A stretch of 16,166 nt of DNA from Candidatus Hydrothermarchaeota archaeon. Lineage in GTDB: Archaea > Hydrothermarchaeota > Hydrothermarchaeia > Hydrothermarchaeales > WAQR01. The translations under genes were made by a program, and so were the position numbers. The stretch is taken from positions 1-16,166 of the forward strand of contig WAQR01000126.1 in the NCBI GenBank assembly GCA_015520145.1, given 5' to 3'. Shown here piece after piece: positions 14,879 through 16,166 of the stretch (its first letter is position 1; every line of letters begins with the position of its first letter). A model generated the notes under the pieces. It saw only the letters and a list, made by a program, of their open reading frames with translations. It made no database searches and had not been told where the DNA came from.

Positions 14879-14909
14879 AACTCCTTTTTCGCTTCACTCA
14901 AAAAGAGTT
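14879..14909. repeat. Hairpin upstream of abiE promoter
   Basis: AACTC-C-TTTTT and AAAAAGAGTT pair with one bulged C around a ten-base loop. The T-rich arms could act as a terminator shielding the abiE operon from the neighbouring region. Confidence 0.5.
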
Positions 14910-15003
14910 CACTTTTAAAATAGAAATCGCACACTTATAGCAAGAATGCCCATATAAGATTTCCATTTAAAATTATTATTCTGTTAACTATCGTTGGAAA
15001 AAG

Positions 15004-15012
15004 TATATAAAT
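15004..15012 (+). promoter_or_regulatory. TATA box of the abiE operon
   Basis: TATATAAAT, preceded by the purine-rich GGAAAAAG as BRE, is a consensus archaeal promoter. Its centre lies about 30 bases before the ATG at 15038, placing the start of transcription about 5 bases or fewer before the codon. With no Shine-Dalgarno site visible, the mRNA is probably leaderless. Confidence 0.75.
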
Positions 15013-15028
15013 ACAAAAACCTATTATA

Positions 15029-15045
15029 ATTAACAATATGTTAAT
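15029..15045. promoter_or_regulatory. Palindrome over the abiEi start codon (candidate operator)
   Basis: ATTAAC (15029-15034) and GTTAAT (15040-15045) are perfect inverted repeats with a five-base spacer covering the ATG. A related GTTAAC sits at 14983-14988, upstream of the TATA box. AbiEi proteins are known to repress their own promoter through inverted repeats, so these are candidate binding sites. Confidence 0.5.
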
Positions 15046-15877
15046 AAACAAAGGAAAATTTCCAAAACTCTCAGGTCTTGAGCAGGAGATATACTTCAAT
15101 CTTGTCTCTGAAGACAGGGTTGTGGTCAGCTTTGATGAAATCAAAAAGATAGTACCAAAAACATCAGCAGGGACGCTTAGGGTAATTATTCACAGGCTGA
15201 CAAAAAAAGGGTATCTCTCCAGAGTAAAAAGAGGCGTCTTTATTCTGGTGCCTCTTTTCCTGGTAAAGGAAAAAAAGGACTACTCGCCGCTAATTGAGAT
15301 TGCTTCCAGAATGACACATCCTTATTACCTCTCGCACTATACTGCCCTATCAGTTCATGGGAAAGCACTTCACACAATGAATACACTCTTTCTTACAACA
15401 ACCAAATGGATAAAGAATATAGAGTGGAAGGATTACACTTTTAAGTTCAATGTTGTGGATAAAAAATACTTTTTTGGGTTCAGGGAAGTGAACTACGGTA
15501 ATGAAACCATCTTTGTTTCTGACATGGAGAAGACAATTGTAGACATTCTCAGAAAACCCGGCTTTTGTGCTGACGGTTTTGCAGAGATTGGTAGAGTCGT
15601 TGTGCTGAACTTCGAGGACCTGAACATGAACAATCTTCTGGATTATCTGTATAGAATGAACAATGCATCATTATATGGGCGTCTGGGTTATATCCTTTCA
15701 GTTCTTTCAGATGAAGGTTTTATAAATATCAGAAAATCATTTTTCAAAGAGATTAGAAAAAGGTCCCCAAAAAATTATGTTCTTCTTTTTCCATCAAAGG
15801 AGAAAAAAGGAACACTCATTAAAGAGTGGAGAATAATAGACAATTACGGAAGAGGCACAATAACAGGATTGCTATGA
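15038..15877 (+). CDS. abiEi: AbiEi-type antitoxin / transcriptional regulator
   Basis: 279 aa, usual size for AbiEi, the antitoxin of the type IV AbiE toxin-antitoxin system, which also represses its own operon. Residues about 10-70 form a winged helix-turn-helix (EQEIYFNLVSED, TSAGTLRVIIHRLTKKGYLSRVKRGVFILVP). The middle holds the AbiEi core with HPYYLSHYTALSVHGKA (about 93-109) and FREVNYGNETIFVSDMEKTIVDILRKP. The remainder is helical and basic. The ATG at 15038 fits the TATA box spacing; no ribosome site is seen, consistent with a leaderless message. It overlaps the next gene by ATGA (15874-15877). The gene looks AT-richer than the operon to its left, which fits acquired defence DNA. The symbol reflects family, not a tested function. 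Confidence 0.85.
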   Translation: MLINKGKFPKLSGLEQEIYFNLVSEDRVVVSFDEIKKIVPKTSAGTLRVIIHRLTKKGYLSRVKRGVFILVPLFLVKEKKDYSPLIEIASRMTHPYYLSHYTALSVHGKALHTMNTLFLTTTKWIKNIEWKDYTFKFNVVDKKYFFGFREVNYGNETIFVSDMEKTIVDILRKPGFCADGFAEIGRVVVLNFEDLNMNNLLDYLYRMNNASLYGRLGYILSVLSDEGFINIRKSFFKEIRKRSPKNYVLLFPSKEKKGTLIKEWRIIDNYGRGTITGLL

Positions 15878-16166
15878 TTTCAAGAAAAGATATAGAGAAG
15901 CTGAGTGCAAAAACAGGGTTTTCCAGGGGTATGATAGAAAAGGACCATCAGCTCACGAGAGTGCTCAAGCTGATCAATGACAGGAAACTGCCTCTTGTTT
16001 TCAAGGGAGGAACTGCCCTTTATAAAATTTATTTTCAGGAGCCACCGCGCATTTCCGTTGATCTGGATTTCAATTCTTCAGCAGAACTCTCCAAGTTGGG
16101 CAGAGAGATAAAAAAGCTGCTTGAACCAGAAGGTTTTACATTGAAAAAACAGCTCCTGAGGAAAAA
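15874..16166 (+). CDS. abiEii: AbiEii-type nucleotidyltransferase toxin, 5' part
   Basis: The frame opens with ATG at 15874, overlapping the abiEi stop, and runs off the window after 97 complete codons. VFKGGTALYKIY (residues 42-53) and RISVDLDF (59-66, with Asp63 and Asp65) are the GG-and-DxD nucleotide-binding and metal-binding motifs of the AbiEii nucleotidyltransferase family (DNA polymerase beta fold). In characterised members the toxin inhibits growth, and MenT-type relatives modify tRNA acceptor ends. The N-terminal helix KDIEKLSAKTGFSRGMIEKDHQLTRVL is typical. Overlapping translation with the antitoxin fits an operonic pair. Whether it is intact at the C-terminus cannot be seen. Confidence 0.88.
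   Translation, partial: MISRKDIEKLSAKTGFSRGMIEKDHQLTRVLKLINDRKLPLVFKGGTALYKIYFQEPPRISVDLDFNSSAELSKLGREIKKLLEPEGFTLKKQLLRK

Noticed and set aside
1..16166. CRISPR array
   Set aside because: No set of regularly spaced repeats was seen; the repeats present are two-copy tandem units.

Overview
The window is a euryarchaeal chromosome segment. It carries the conserved archaeal RNA polymerase / translation-factor operon, entirely on the minus strand and in the order of transcription rpoH, rpoB2 (B''), rpoB1 (B'), rpoA1 (A'), rpoA2 (A''), rpl30e, nusA, rps12, rps7, fusA (EF-2), tuf (EF-1A), rps10. The RNA polymerase B subunit is split into B'' and B', as in methanogens, Archaeoglobus and halophiles. 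Together with archaeal TATA boxes and Shine-Dalgarno sites of the GGAGG/GAGGTGA type, this points to a methanogen- or ANME-like euryarchaeote (Methanosarcinales relatives are plausible, but I cannot assign a lineage).

Layout. Bases 2-280 hold the C-terminal end of a broken IS66-type transposase on the plus strand. Bases 281-482 are spacer with IS-end-like sequence and the oligo-T stop of the big operon. Bases 483-13729 are the twelve-gene operon, with junctions that overlap by 4 bp or are separated by a few bases up to about 135 bp. Bases 13834-14396 form a stable-RNA cluster on the minus strand: 5S rRNA with its own TATA box, tRNA-Asp(GTC), tRNA-Lys(TTT), and a tRNA-like fragment repeating the 3' end of tRNA-Lys. 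No 16S or 23S rRNA lies next to the 5S gene. Bases 14397-15037 have no convincing protein gene but hold several inverted repeats. From 15038 to the right edge, a plus-strand two-gene AbiE-type (type IV) toxin-antitoxin operon begins with its own promoter; the toxin gene is cut by the window end.

How it works together. The operon supplies the catalytic core and the H subunit of RNA polymerase, the archaeal NusA-type KH protein, ribosomal proteins eL30, uS12, uS7 and uS10, and both main elongation GTPases. The stable-RNA cluster upstream adds 5S rRNA and two tRNAs. Accessory DNA sits on both sides: an IS66 remnant beyond rps10, and an AbiE pair beyond the 5S/tRNA cluster.

Most unusual signals. 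Short tandem duplications (13-17 bp) recur in operon junctions; three successive ones span the upstream stop codon, and one has created a second Shine-Dalgarno site. The tRNA-Lys 3' end is duplicated 87 bp downstream, behind two hairpins. A palindrome covers the start codon of the leaderless abiEi gene. About 360 bp between the 5S gene and abiE is unexplained and structure-rich. I see no wholly new multi-gene system; the best candidates for undescribed function are the stable-RNA flank and the structured spacer.
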